Positions 44,929 to 54,410 of a stretch of DNA of 64,000 bases are shown in pieces (position 1 is the first letter of the stretch; each line of letters opens with the position of its first letter). A program made the translations under genes and the position numbers. The stretch spans positions 1-64,000 of the forward strand of contig NZ_VNJK01000008.1 of assembly GCF_007786455.1 (NCBI RefSeq), in the 5' to 3' direction. The DNA is from Paenibacillus agilis. GTDB taxonomy: Bacteria > Bacillota > Bacilli > Paenibacillales > Paenibacillaceae. Below the pieces are notes generated by a model. It made no database searches. It was given only the letters and a program-made list of their open reading frames with translations, and was not told where the DNA came from.

Positions 44929-46893
44929 ATGACCCGAGCTCATGCTTATCGCTCCGCCTTATATGCTATCGTATTGATGACAACGGGATTTTGCTTGCTA
45001 ATATGGCTGCTGCCTAATGAACTAGTCCCTTCTGTCGGACCTGAAGCAACCGAACAGATTACGAGGAAAGAGGGGCCCGCTGCTCCCCCACCACCTCCAA
45101 TCGATACTCCGCGCTCAGAGCGAATTGCAGAGTATCATATTGACGTGAAACTGGACGAGGTGTCTAAGACCCTACACGGATTGCAGGCAGTAACCTGGAA
45201 CAATCCAGGGCGCAAAACCGTGAATGAACTTTATTTTCACCTTTATCCGAATGCCTTTGAATCAGCAGATACCACTTTCATGAAAGAGTCTGGGGGGAAA
45301 CTACGCGGAGATACAATGCCTACAAATGGCTACGGCAATATGCGACTCACCGCGATTCAGACAGAAGATGGCTTGCCTCTGATGAATCGACTGGAATACG
45401 TTCAGCCAGATGATGGCAATGCGAAAGATCGAACGGTGATGAAATTACGCCTGCCCCAACCAGTCAAAGCTGGTGAGAGCATTACGTTAAAAATGAAGTA
45501 TGAAGTGAAATTGCCAAGCATATTTGCACGCATGGGTGCTACTGACAACTTCATTATGGCAGGACAATGGTTCCCGAAGCTCACCGCCTATGAAAAGGCA
45601 GGTACAAGGGGACGCAATGCAGATGGATGGAATGTACATCAATATCATGGGAACTCCGAATTTTACTCGAATTATGGGATTTTTAATGTCCGGATTCAGG
45701 TCCCTGAGTCTTATATCGTTGCAGCGACTGGATTTCCAACGAAAACGCCTGTGACCGCGAATGGTAGCAAGGTATATCACTTTTATGCCGATGATGTACA
45801 CGATTTTGCGTGGGCAGCATCTCCTAATTTCATCTATGCTGAGGAACCTTTCTCGTCCAAAAATGTGCCTGGCGTGCGCATTAAGCTCTATTTAGATCCA
45901 AAACACCAAGCACTAAAAGAACGCTATATGTATGCGGCCAAAGCAGCTCTAAATCAATTTAGCGAATGGTACGGAGAGTACCCGTATTCAACACTATCTA
46001 TTGTAGTACCTCCGCTTGAAGCCAACGGAGCTGGCGGTATGGAATATCCTACACTAGTGACGACATTCGGAGCCGGTGACGATAGTCCAGGCTATGATTT
46101 AGAGCGAACGGTTGTACATGAGATCGGCCATCAATACTTCTACGGCTTACTCGCTTCTAACGAATTTGAGGAAGCCTGGCTGGATGAAGGCTTTACGTCT
46201 TACGCTGAAGATAAGCTGATGGAATCGGAATTTGGGGTTGTCCCAAATTTGATGGTGGAGTCTAGCTACATTACTTCTCCTGCCCCGTTAAAGCAGTCAG
46301 CTTGGCAATATCATAATCAAGAACACTATGCAGAAAATGTATATGTAAGAGCAAAGCTCGTACTAGTAGCCTTGGAGCGCCAAGTAGGCGAGAAGACAAT
46401 GAAACGAATATTAAAAACCTATACAGAAAAATATCGTTTCAAGCACCCTACTACTGCCGATTTTCAACGCGTTGTGGAATCCGTTACCAAGCGCAGCTGG
46501 ACTTCATTTTTCAGTCAGTATGTGTACGATCGGCAGATGGCTGACTTTGCAGTAGAGTCCATTCAATTAAACAAAACTGGCAACCAATATGAGTCGATCG
46601 TTCATATTTCCAAACGTGGTGCCGATTACCCTGAAGTACCCATTGTATTCCGATTCGAAGATGGGAGTACAACCCGCAAAGTATGGTCTGGTGAAGGAGA
46701 TCGTATTCAATACAAGCTGACCCATTCTTCACCGCTCGCTTGGGTATTCGTCGATCCTCTACATACGATCGTGCTGGACAATAAGCAAATTAATAACTAT
46801 ATGAAGGCATCTGTAAAAGAACCCGTACGTACTCGCGTTGATTGGACGGCAATGAAATGGATCGAAATGATGAGTAAGCTGTTAGGATGGTGA
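44929..46893 (+). CDS. Membrane-anchored M1-family metallopeptidase
   Basis: A 654-residue protein. An N-terminal hydrophobic anchor (about 10-28) and a proline-rich linker (APPPPPID) precede the M1 domain. That domain has substrate motif GGMEYPT and zinc site HEIGH-18-E (FYGLL...LDEGF). It is the second M1 peptidase in the window. ATG 44929 follows GGGAGGT. The next gene, a membrane protein, begins 8 bases after the stop and is probably cotranscribed. Confidence 0.9.
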   Translation: MTRAHAYRSALYAIVLMTTGFCLLIWLLPNELVPSVGPEATEQITRKEGPAAPPPPPIDTPRSERIAEYHIDVKLDEVSKTLHGLQAVTWNNPGRKTVNELYFHLYPNAFESADTTFMKESGGKLRGDTMPTNGYGNMRLTAIQTEDGLPLMNRLEYVQPDDGNAKDRTVMKLRLPQPVKAGESITLKMKYEVKLPSIFARMGATDNFIMAGQWFPKLTAYEKAGTRGRNADGWNVHQYHGNSEFYSNYGIFNVRIQVPESYIVAATGFPTKTPVTANGSKVYHFYADDVHDFAWAASPNFIYAEEPFSSKNVPGVRIKLYLDPKHQALKERYMYAAKAALNQFSEWYGEYPYSTLSIVVPPLEANGAGGMEYPTLVTTFGAGDDSPGYDLERTVVHEIGHQYFYGLLASNEFEEAWLDEGFTSYAEDKLMESEFGVVPNLMVESSYITSPAPLKQSAWQYHNQEHYAENVYVRAKLVLVALERQVGEKTMKRILKTYTEKYRFKHPTTADFQRVVESVTKRSWTSFFSQYVYDRQMADFAVESIQLNKTGNQYESIVHISKRGADYPEVPIVFRFEDGSTTRKVWSGEGDRIQYKLTHSSPLAWVFVDPLHTIVLDNKQINNYMKASVKEPVRTRVDWTAMKWIEMMSKLLGW

Positions 46894-46900
46894 TCAGTTG

Positions 46901-47734
46901 ATGACAATAAAACCTCATATTCACGCGGGTTGGGATTGGGTCAAAGAACATCTATACATCTGGATTATTCTATTTATTTATCAGCTGTTATGGGGATTCT
47001 TCTTGTACCGCTTCATTGATCATATCGTCGTTCCGTTGCTGCAACGCTATCCTGAGCCCGCTCCCACAGAATTAAGTCGTTCTTTATTCCATATCGAGGC
47101 GCATTTTCAATTAACTAAAACAACGGAGTATGCGCCCTATTTATGGACACTCGTCGGATTTGTAGCACTGCGTATGCTGCTTACTCCACTCATTCATGCG
47201 GGATTGCTGCACAGCATGTCTTATTCACAACGCAATAGCAAAGGACTTGCATTCTTTCGCGGTATGAAAGCATTGTGGAAACCGATCAGCTTACTATATA
47301 TATTTGAACTGATTCTCGTACTTCTCCCGGCATATTGGATCGTACCTAAATTAATTGCTCTTCTAGAAAGTGCCATGAGTGCAAATGAGCTCCTACAACA
47401 GGCAGCACCCGTACTCATTCTCTGGCTTGTTGGTGGATGGATTGTACATCACTTATTCTTATTTATGCAATTTGGAAAGGCTAGTGAGCAATCAATATGG
47501 TCAGCCCTACTTACGGGTATACGCGCTCTGCTGCCTATACTCGGAATATCTTTATTCTTTCTCGCTATAGGATTGATCGGAAGTACATTAGTTACAGCAG
47601 CAGCTATGTTTTGGACAGGAATGACTGCCCTTTTGTTACAACAGGCTTATCCAGCCATAAGGACTTTGTTACAAATATGGAGCCTTTCAAGTCGGTTTGA
47701 TTTGTGGCAAAAGACCGACAACAAGCCTATTTAA
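46901..47734 (+). CDS. Hypothetical multi-pass membrane protein, partner of the M1 peptidase
   Basis: A 277-residue protein with about five or six hydrophobic helices (around 18-37, 85-105, 130-150, 168-190, 210-240). It is not assigned to a family. ATG 46901 follows GGTGATC, 7 bases after the peptidase stop; the TTG three bases earlier is less likely. Cotranscription with the anchored M1 peptidase suggests a joint envelope role. It is followed by a strong terminator. Confidence 0.75.
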   Translation: MTIKPHIHAGWDWVKEHLYIWIILFIYQLLWGFFLYRFIDHIVVPLLQRYPEPAPTELSRSLFHIEAHFQLTKTTEYAPYLWTLVGFVALRMLLTPLIHAGLLHSMSYSQRNSKGLAFFRGMKALWKPISLLYIFELILVLLPAYWIVPKLIALLESAMSANELLQQAAPVLILWLVGGWIVHHLFLFMQFGKASEQSIWSALLTGIRALLPILGISLFFLAIGLIGSTLVTAAAMFWTGMTALLLQQAYPAIRTLLQIWSLSSRFDLWQKTDNKPI

Positions 47735-47798
47735 AACAGATTGCATGCGTAATATCGAGAAATAGTTAGAAAATGAACAAAAAAGAATGAAGAAAACG

Positions 47799-47838
47799 CT
47801 TGCTTGAGCCTAAATGATAGGTTTAAGCAAGTTTTTTT
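47799..47838 (+). terminator. Intrinsic terminator of the M1 operon
   Basis: CTTGCTTGAGCCT and AGGTTTAAGCAAG form a stem followed by TTTTTTT. Confidence 0.88.
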
Positions 47839-47984
47839 GCGTTTTTGGACATAAGCAGTTTGTAAAATCCGAAAATGTCTGTTAAAATAAACCGTAGATT
47901 TATTACAAGTTTGTCATGAACGACGATGAATTTCTTGCAAAATTGTAATTACGTGTGACGGAATGTAAGATGTCCTATTATGAA

Positions 47985-48110
47985 AGCCGAATTCCCGAGA
48001 CATCCGGGAAGCGGGGGAACCAAGTTTTTGGGTGAATTGATCTCGGATTGCACAGGGATCATAGGGAGACCTTCAACCGAACCCTACAGCTAACCTCGCA
48101 GGCACGGAAG
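47985..48110 (+). promoter_or_regulatory. c-di-AMP riboswitch (ydaO/yuaA class)
   Basis: The leader has the conserved ydaO elements in order: CCGAAT with a paired GGGAAGCGGGGGAACCAA, TTTTTGGGTGAAT, AGGGAGACCTTC, then CCGAACCCTACAGCTAACCTCG and CAGGC. In Bacillales this class binds cyclic di-AMP and turns off genes for cell-wall hydrolases and osmolyte or potassium transport. It ends about 15 bases before the TTG start of an NlpC/P60 hydrolase, a typical target. A TATTAT -10 (47976-47981) lies directly upstream. Confidence 0.9.
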
Positions 48111-48122
48111 GGGAACCTATAC

Positions 48123-48587
48123 TTGAAGAAGAAATTAATCACAGCCGCACTGGCGACAAGCCTACTGCTATCATTTGGAGCAGGAAGTGCATTCGCAGCA
48201 ACGACAATGGATGGCGCAATCGACAAAGTAATCGGAGTAGATTACAAATACGGCGGTACAACAACAAGCGGCTTTGATTGCTCAGGATTTACTAGCTACA
48301 TATTTAACAAACTAGGCTTAGATTTGTCTCGTACGTCTGGCTCTCAGTTTGAAGAAGGCACTAAAGTTTCCAAAGACGAGCTTCGCGCTGGAGACCTTGT
48401 ATTCTTCAACACTAGCGGCAAAGGCGTTTCCCACGTTGGTATCTATGTAGGCGACGGTAAGTTCGCTCACTCTGCTACGAATAAGGGCGTTACAATCGAC
48501 AAGCTTAGCATGAACTATTACGAAGATCGTTACTTGGGTGCTCGTCGCGTAATGAGCGACACACAATTCGAGAAACACGCTAAATAG
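48123..48587 (+). CDS. NlpC/P60-family cell-wall hydrolase
   Basis: A 154-residue exported peptidase. The signal peptide (KKKLITAALATSLLLSFGAGSAFAA) is followed directly by an NlpC/P60 domain with catalytic C53 (DCSGF) and H104 (SHVGIY). It cleaves peptide stems in peptidoglycan (D-Glu-diamino acid bond in the family). There are no LysM or SH3 domains, so wall targeting is minimal. The TTG at 48123 is chosen because AAGGGG lies 9 bases upstream and gives a correct signal peptide. It is controlled by the c-di-AMP riboswitch. Confidence 0.93.
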   Translation: MKKKLITAALATSLLLSFGAGSAFAATTMDGAIDKVIGVDYKYGGTTTSGFDCSGFTSYIFNKLGLDLSRTSGSQFEEGTKVSKDELRAGDLVFFNTSGKGVSHVGIYVGDGKFAHSATNKGVTIDKLSMNYYEDRYLGARRVMSDTQFEKHAK

Positions 48588-48622
48588 TACTTATTTCTTT
48601 TATATGAATACGTGATACCAAG

Positions 48623-48665
48623 CCCGGTGGGAGGTGATTAACACATCCTGTCGGGTTTTTATTTT
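48623..48665 (+). terminator. Intrinsic terminator of the NlpC/P60 gene
   Basis: CCCGGTGGGA and TCCTGTCGGG form an imperfect stem followed by TTTTTATTTT. Confidence 0.75.
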
Positions 48666-48697
48666 CCCCTCACCTTCAATTCGAAAGGAGAATTTCC

Positions 48698-50071
48698 ATG
48701 TACGTCTGGTTTCATCGGCGTGACTTACGTACGACAGACATGCGACTATTCGATAAACTTCGCTCCTTGCACATGCCTGGCATTCATATACTCGTTCTAG
48801 ATCCCGCGCTGCTAGATGAATGCCGCGCTCGTGAGCATAGTGGTCGACATTTCTTGCAGCAGGTTAGTCGCCTGCAACAAAACTACCAGCAAGCCAACCA
48901 ACATTTAGTGATTGCCTATGGTTCACCTGATCAAGTTCTACTCTTGTTAGCCGCTAATTACCCTCTGCAGATAGTCGCTTTTCATGAGGATTTAACTCCT
49001 TATGCCAAACAACGCGACCAGACATTAATCGATACGGCTCAAGCTTGCGGGCTAAAGACAATAACCGATATCGATCATATGCTTATTGATGCTGATTCCT
49101 TTGATCATTTTGCCAACCGTGATCAGCCTTACAAAGTATTTACCCCATTTTATAACAAATGGAAACAGGCTATGCATCTTTTTGCGGAACCGCCTATGCT
49201 TACTTCGCTAAATGACCTTGAAACGGTACAAGTTTCGCCAAGTACTATACAAGATTTTTCGATCCCTCTATGGTTGTATGACGCTCTACAGTCGACATCC
49301 CCTTCATTTTCAGAAGAGGAACCGCAGAAAAAACTGCAAAACTTCTTAGCAGAAAAGCTCCCCGACTATGAGCGAGGAAGAGATAGGTATGGGTGGAGCC
49401 ATACAAGTCAAATGAGCGGATATATAAACACAGGAGCTATTTCCATTCGACAAGTATACGAACAAGTAGCTGCTCAAGATAAGAGTTCTTATGTAGACAG
49501 CTGGGTTCGCCAACTCGCATGGCGTGACTTCTATCTCTATCAAGCATTGCGAAACCCAGATTATTTCTCGTATGAGCAGAAATTTGATTGGTCTGGCTTC
49601 AACACAGATGCATTCAACTATTGGGCGGAAGCAAAAACCGGGATACCGATCATTGATGCCGCTATGACACAGTTAAAAGAAACAGGAGCAATGCCCAATC
49701 GCCTTCGAATGGTCACAGCTATGTTCTTAACAAAGCAGCTACTCTGTCCATTTTTCTATGGTGAAGCTTACTTTCGAGACAAACTAGCTGACTACGATCA
49801 CGTACTCAATCGGGGTGGATGGCTATGGAGCTCTTCGCTAGGCTATGATGCTGCCCCCTATTTCCGCGTTATGAATCCAGTACGCCAATCAGAGACATAC
49901 GATCCAAGCGGCTCTTATATTCGCCAATGGCTGCCACAAATCGCTCATCTCTCCGACAAAGCGATACATCAACCACAAGCAAATGCCATTGTCGATCTGA
50001 AACAAGCTCGTATTCGTGCAATTGAGCAGTATAGCTTACTGCTGAAGCAAAACAAGCAGCAAAATAAATGA
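48698..50071 (+). CDS. phrB: Deoxyribodipyrimidine photolyase
   Basis: A 457-residue cryptochrome/photolyase-family flavoprotein repairing UV pyrimidine dimers with light. The N-terminal antenna-binding Rossmann domain starts YVWFHRRDLR. The C-terminal FAD domain shows YERGRDRYGW, TGIPIIDAAMTQLKETGAMPNRLRM and a WLWSSSLGYDAAPYFR-type segment (DNA and flavin contacts). Length and motifs fit class I CPD photolyases. Start ATG 48698 follows AAAGGAG. It is a single gene with its own terminator. Confidence 0.95.
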   Translation: MYVWFHRRDLRTTDMRLFDKLRSLHMPGIHILVLDPALLDECRAREHSGRHFLQQVSRLQQNYQQANQHLVIAYGSPDQVLLLLAANYPLQIVAFHEDLTPYAKQRDQTLIDTAQACGLKTITDIDHMLIDADSFDHFANRDQPYKVFTPFYNKWKQAMHLFAEPPMLTSLNDLETVQVSPSTIQDFSIPLWLYDALQSTSPSFSEEEPQKKLQNFLAEKLPDYERGRDRYGWSHTSQMSGYINTGAISIRQVYEQVAAQDKSSYVDSWVRQLAWRDFYLYQALRNPDYFSYEQKFDWSGFNTDAFNYWAEAKTGIPIIDAAMTQLKETGAMPNRLRMVTAMFLTKQLLCPFFYGEAYFRDKLADYDHVLNRGGWLWSSSLGYDAAPYFRVMNPVRQSETYDPSGSYIRQWLPQIAHLSDKAIHQPQANAIVDLKQARIRAIEQYSLLLKQNKQQNK

Positions 50072-50119
50072 AAAAGCAGGCTTAACGGACTTTTGATCAT
50101 CCGTTCATAGCCTGCTTTT
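50071..50119. terminator. Bidirectional terminator phrB / small secreted gene
   Basis: AAAAGCAGGCTTAACGGA and TCCGTTCATAGCCTGCTTTT form a long stem with A/T tracts on both sides, between convergent genes. Confidence 0.8.
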
Positions 50120-50204
50120 CTATGTGGTCTATTGCTGCAGCAATAAGGAATTATGTTCACCTAAGTAGCTTTATATACTGCAAATGCCCTCTTCGACACT
50201 TTTA

Positions 50205-50438
50205 TTATTTCTCGCTGGCATTACGTTCCGATTCGACATGTTTCTCGTGGAACAAATTGCTTTTTTCCCGCGTCAGTAGCCGTTTATCCGGATTATCGAC
50301 ACGCTTTTGTACTTCTGCCATCTTGATGACAGACGGCGCAGTTGGTACAGATGAATCCGCCTGAGCAGATATTGTTGGCGCTAATAGCATCATCATTGAA
50401 AAAGACCACGCCGCCGCCGCACTTGTCGATTTTTTCAT
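50205..50438 (-). CDS. Small secreted hypothetical protein
   Basis: A 77-residue protein with an N-terminal signal peptide (MKKSTSAAAAWSFSMMMLLA, cleavage near SAQA at residue 27) and a short charged mature part (VQKRVDNPDKRLLTREKSN). ATG 50438 follows AAAGGTGG. No family was recognised. It is monocistronic, ending about 90 bases before the shared terminator. Function unknown. Confidence 0.65.
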   Translation of the reverse strand: MKKSTSAAAAWSFSMMMLLAPTISAQADSSVPTAPSVIKMAEVQKRVDNPDKRLLTREKSNLFHEKHVESERNASEK

Positions 50439-50665
50439 TTTTATTTCCACCTTTCCGATTCAAAACTAACTTTTATTTATTAAAAATTCGATTTATAGAC
50501 CATACAATTCGCCATATGTTTTTCCCATACGTTATTAACCAGATCATGATGTTTGAAGCAACTTATTAGCTATTATGAAGCATAAACCTGAAAATAAAAT
50601 GAAATACACGTTAACTTTGCATGATAAGTTTATTCCATAAATATCCTAATTGGTTTATTTAAGCT

Positions 50666-50717
50666 GCCCTCCATCGAGGGCCATGTAGACCACAGGTATA
50701 GCCTTGCGGTCTTTTTT
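50666..50717 (+). terminator. Orphan plus-strand terminator with adjacent hairpin
   Basis: GCCCTC-CATC-GAGGGC (50666-50681) is followed by GACCACAGG paired with CCTTGCGGTC and TTTTTT. No plus-strand gene lies between the phrB terminator (50119) and this one, so it may end a small RNA. Confidence 0.65.
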
Positions 50718-51216
50718 GCGTTTAAAAAATAGCTGGAGGGATTGAACACGAAGCTTACCCCTGAAAATTTATATAAAGCTGAGCATCCTCACCTTCTCCT
50801 TTCCTTACTTACATTGAAAATCCGACATATCTCGAAAATGGTAGTTTTCAAGAACTGTATAGAAACTTAGATCTAAGTCATATTGCTCAATGAACCCGCT
50901 AATCTATCTGTATCCATAGAATCAAAATTGTAATCGCGGCAAGATCGGTATTGCTCATTTTTTATAGCATGGATATGATAGTGTTGCTTCTAGTTTCTTG
51001 CATATTTACTAGTGAAATCGCTTTCTACTGAATGGTAAGGATCGGGAGTATGGACTCTACTAAAAGTTTGTATATATTCGTACTGACGAAGGGAGGCGGC
51101 TATTTTTTTCGTTAACAAACAGGCAGTCTTTGACTCTAAGTAGCTAGAGCCAATGCTGGCACCTGACAACCACAGGTTATGTTTGTCTATTCATGAATAT
51201 GAAAATGGAGGGATTT
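50718..51216 (+). other. Long leader region before the LPMO gene
   Basis: About 500 bases without an ORF. The last 150 bases hold short hairpins, ACTCTA-AGTAGC-TAGAGC (51133-51148) and ACCTG-ACAACCA-CAGGT (51161-51177), near the LPMO start. They do not match the c-di-GMP riboswitch cores known to me. Promoter elements were not clear. Confidence 0.4.
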
Positions 51217-52560
51217 ATGATGTCTTCTTTACGCTTATTAAATAACAATCCGTTAAAATTTCTTATCACTGGCGGTATTACACTCGTACTCCTCTACACC
51301 ATGTCACTCATACTGGCGGATCAAGCTTCCGCACACGGTTACGTAACTAACAGTCGTGCAGGTCTTTGTGCGAATAACGTAAATGCAAACTGTGGATTGA
51401 TTATTTATGAGCCATACAGTCTAGAAGGAACTAAAGGATTTCCTTCTGGCGGGCCTGCTGATGGGAAAATTGCAAGCGCTGGCGTTGGCATGTTCTCTCA
51501 ACTTGATCAACAATCCTCCACTCGCTGGTCAAAAATTAATATAAGCGCAGGTTCGAATACCTTTAACTGGAGCATCAAAGTCCCTCACGCAACAGCAAGC
51601 TGGAAATATTACATTACAAAACAAAATTGGGACCCTAATGCCCCACTTACTCGCGCCTCATTCGATTTAACACCATTCTGCAGCGTATCTTCCAATGGAC
51701 AGAAGCCAGGCGGCACTTACTCTGATACTTGTAACGTCCCTAGCCGGTCAGGCTATCAAGTAATCCTCGCAGTTTGGGAAATTTCCGATACACTAAATGC
51801 TTTCTATAATGTGATTGATGTTAACTTTGGAGGCGGAAGCTCCGACACTACGGCTCCAACTGCTCCGACAGGTGCTGCAGCATCCAATATCGCTACAACA
51901 AGCGCCAAAATCAATTGGAATGCGTCTACAGACAACACTGGCGTTGTCGGGTATCGTATCTTCAATGGTGCTAACCAAATCGCGACTATAAACGGAGCAC
52001 TAACTACTACCTTGACCGGTTTAACTGCCAATACAACCTACAACATTACAATTAAAGCCATTGATGCTGCCGGAAATGTATCCGCGGCAAGCAACACAGT
52101 AACTTTCAAAACGCTTGCTGCCAGTGGCCCAGATACATCAGCTCCAACAGCTCCGGGCAGCTTGCATGTCATGGGCATGATTGGAACGACAACGATCCCA
52201 TTAATGTGGGATGCTTCAACAGATAATGTTGGAGTTACTGGATATCAAATATTCCGCGGTACTACGTTGATAACGACTGTCCCAGGAACAGCAATCGAAC
52301 ATCTCGTTACAGGCTTAACGCCTAATACGAGTTATGCCTTCTCGGTCAAAGCCATTGATGCCGCTGGAAATGTATCCGCAGCAAGCAATGTATTGAATGT
52401 CACCACAATGCCAGCATCAACTACTTATCCCGCATGGAGTGCAGCAACAGCTTACGTAGGCGGCAGTAAAGTGTCGCACAACGGACTAAACTATGAGGCT
52501 AAATGGTGGACACAAGGTGAAACACCAGGCAGCGCTGATGTATGGAAGGTAATCCCTTAG
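51217..52560 (+). CDS. Chitin-active lytic polysaccharide monooxygenase (AA10) with Fn3 and CBM5 domains
   Basis: A 447-residue secreted copper enzyme. The signal peptide ends in ASA, exposing His40 as the mature N-terminal residue of the copper histidine brace. The second ligand lies in KVPHATASWKYY. The AA10 domain runs to about residue 205, followed by two fibronectin III repeats (each with TSDNxGVxGYxIF-type and AIDAAGNVSAASN segments). A C-terminal CBM5/12 chitin-binding module (YVGGSKVSHNGLNYEAKWW) ends the protein. It cleaves crystalline chitin oxidatively. ATG 51217 follows GGAGGG. Confidence 0.94.
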   Translation: MMSSLRLLNNNPLKFLITGGITLVLLYTMSLILADQASAHGYVTNSRAGLCANNVNANCGLIIYEPYSLEGTKGFPSGGPADGKIASAGVGMFSQLDQQSSTRWSKINISAGSNTFNWSIKVPHATASWKYYITKQNWDPNAPLTRASFDLTPFCSVSSNGQKPGGTYSDTCNVPSRSGYQVILAVWEISDTLNAFYNVIDVNFGGGSSDTTAPTAPTGAAASNIATTSAKINWNASTDNTGVVGYRIFNGANQIATINGALTTTLTGLTANTTYNITIKAIDAAGNVSAASNTVTFKTLAASGPDTSAPTAPGSLHVMGMIGTTTIPLMWDASTDNVGVTGYQIFRGTTLITTVPGTAIEHLVTGLTPNTSYAFSVKAIDAAGNVSAASNVLNVTTMPASTTYPAWSAATAYVGGSKVSHNGLNYEAKWWTQGETPGSADVWKVIP

Positions 52561-52584
52561 GCTCAACGGATAAGTCATAACCAT

Positions 52585-52627
52585 AAATGGCCGCAGGCAC
52601 CTGGTTGAGGTACCTGCGGCCATTTTA
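52585..52627 (+). terminator. Intrinsic terminator of the LPMO gene
   Basis: AAATGGCCGCAGGCACC and GGTACCTGCGGCCATTTT form a nearly perfect long stem ending in TTTTA. Confidence 0.88.
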
Positions 52628-52841
52628 TGTATACATAGAACGACCTCACTTGCCAGCAGGGTGAAAGATAATAAATAAGCCCCAATGAAAGCTCCATGCA
52701 ACTTAAGACCACCCAGCGACAAAATTTATCCGTAAGGTCGTAAAAAGTCATTGCTGTAAATCAGTTATGATGATACGTTCTAATTATGCAGCAAGAGTGA
52801 TTGTGATGAATAATGGAGCTACCTTAAATAGGGGGAAAAAC

Positions 52842-54410
52842 ATGCTGCTCTCAAAAATATTACCCACTGTTGCAAAGATGCATCCCACCAATTGCGCAAT
52901 CAAACAACAGAACATCATCCTTACTTATGGGCAGTTGCTGCATCAAGTAAATTGCGTCGCCTATAGCTTTCACGGACTAGGCTTCAAATCTGGAGATCGA
53001 ATAGCCTTGCTAAGCCATCCTTCTCCCTATCTCGTTATTGCCGAATGCGCTGCAATAGCAATAGGTGCTATTCCGGTTACTATTTTCCCCAACCTAGTAC
53101 CGAATGAAATCAATCAAATACTTCAAAGTGCAGACCCTATCGCTATCGTATACGACTCTCATCATTTACAAGTAGAGGAATGTTTCTCTTTACTAAACAA
53201 TACCTATGCTATTCCCTTGCAAGGTAGCGGTAATACACATTCCATAGAAACTTTTATTGCCACGTCCCCACCGCTAACACAATGGTATGAGCCTGACCCG
53301 GATGACATAGCACTCATCATTTATACAGGGGGCACAACCAGTCATTCTAAAGGTGTCATGCATTCTCATCGCAGTATTAGTCATTGGTCTTTTATGGACC
53401 CAATAAAAAGGGGAGGTCACAATCCTACAAAGAAGGCTATTGTGTTAAATCAGGCTCATATAACCGGACAATTTATGCTGTGGACAACCCTATATGAAGG
53501 TGGCTGTCTGATTTATGCAGAATCTTATCCTTTGCGAGCTAAGGATGTCATTGATATTATTGAGCGCGAGCAAATAAAATATCTTGGCACGGTCGGGCTT
53601 TTACTTAGAGATATCGTTACGATGGACAGTATCCAAGACCGATGTATGGAATCCGTTGAAGTGATCTCGTGTGGAGGAGCTCCAATCAGTGTGAACACAC
53701 TACATAGAGCACGTAAAGTTTTTCCTAATGCTCAAATTAAAGAAGTCTATTCGCAAACGGAAAGTGGTCAATGTATTAGTTTTTTGCCAGTAAACCAGTG
53801 CTTTATAGATGGTAAATTAGAGCGGCTACTATCCGTTGGTAACCCTTCAAATATTACTAGTTGGGGCCAACAACCTTTTGAAATACGTATCGTTGATGAA
53901 TTTGGTCACGACGTTCAATCAGGGAGGGTAGGAGAAATTATTTGTAAAGGCGAGCAGATGATGTTGGGTTACTGGAACAATCCCAAGGAAACACAGAAAG
54001 CCATTCGAAACGGTTGGCTATACACGGGGGACTTAGGAAAATTCGATGAAGATGGATTTTTATATCTCGTAGATCGAAAAAAAGATATGATTATTGTAAA
54101 TGGTTCAAATGTCTACTGTTCTGAAGTTGAAGAAGTACTCAGCAAACACCCTTCCATTCGTGAAATTGCTGTAATAGGTACTCCATTGCCTGACGAAGGA
54201 GAAGAAGTTACGGCCGTCGTTACTTTGAATAAAAAATCATGGATTACGTTAAGTGAGTTGCAGCAATACTTCTATCGAAAACTAGCTAGTTATAAGGTTC
54301 CTACTCGACTGGAAATCATCGATAATCTCCCTAAAACAGCGGTAGGAAAGTTGAATAAAGCGGCTATTAGAAGGAAGTTTTGGGAGGGGCGGACACGAAT
54401 GATTAACTGA
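52842..54410 (+). CDS. Acyl-CoA synthetase / AMP-binding enzyme
   Basis: A 522-residue ANL-superfamily adenylating enzyme. The P-loop-like YTGGTTSHSKGV (about 185-196), the Tyr-containing YSQTE, the TGDLG motif and the hinge DRKKDMIIVNGSNVY are present. The C-terminal catalytic Lys lies in PKTAVGKLNK. Closest in pattern to fatty or aromatic acyl-CoA ligases; the substrate is not determinable. ATG 52842 follows AGGGGGA; an earlier in-frame ATG (52767) has no good site. No acyl carrier or condensation domain is adjacent. Confidence 0.88.
   Translation: MLLSKILPTVAKMHPTNCAIKQQNIILTYGQLLHQVNCVAYSFHGLGFKSGDRIALLSHPSPYLVIAECAAIAIGAIPVTIFPNLVPNEINQILQSADPIAIVYDSHHLQVEECFSLLNNTYAIPLQGSGNTHSIETFIATSPPLTQWYEPDPDDIALIIYTGGTTSHSKGVMHSHRSISHWSFMDPIKRGGHNPTKKAIVLNQAHITGQFMLWTTLYEGGCLIYAESYPLRAKDVIDIIEREQIKYLGTVGLLLRDIVTMDSIQDRCMESVEVISCGGAPISVNTLHRARKVFPNAQIKEVYSQTESGQCISFLPVNQCFIDGKLERLLSVGNPSNITSWGQQPFEIRIVDEFGHDVQSGRVGEIICKGEQMMLGYWNNPKETQKAIRNGWLYTGDLGKFDEDGFLYLVDRKKDMIIVNGSNVYCSEVEEVLSKHPSIREIAVIGTPLPDEGEEVTAVVTLNKKSWITLSELQQYFYRKLASYKVPTRLEIIDNLPKTAVGKLNKAAIRRKFWEGRTRMIN

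Noticed and set aside
51060..51216. c-di-GMP (GEMM) riboswitch before the LPMO gene
   Set aside because: The GCAAA-type tetraloop receptor and GGGACGCAAAGCC core are absent.
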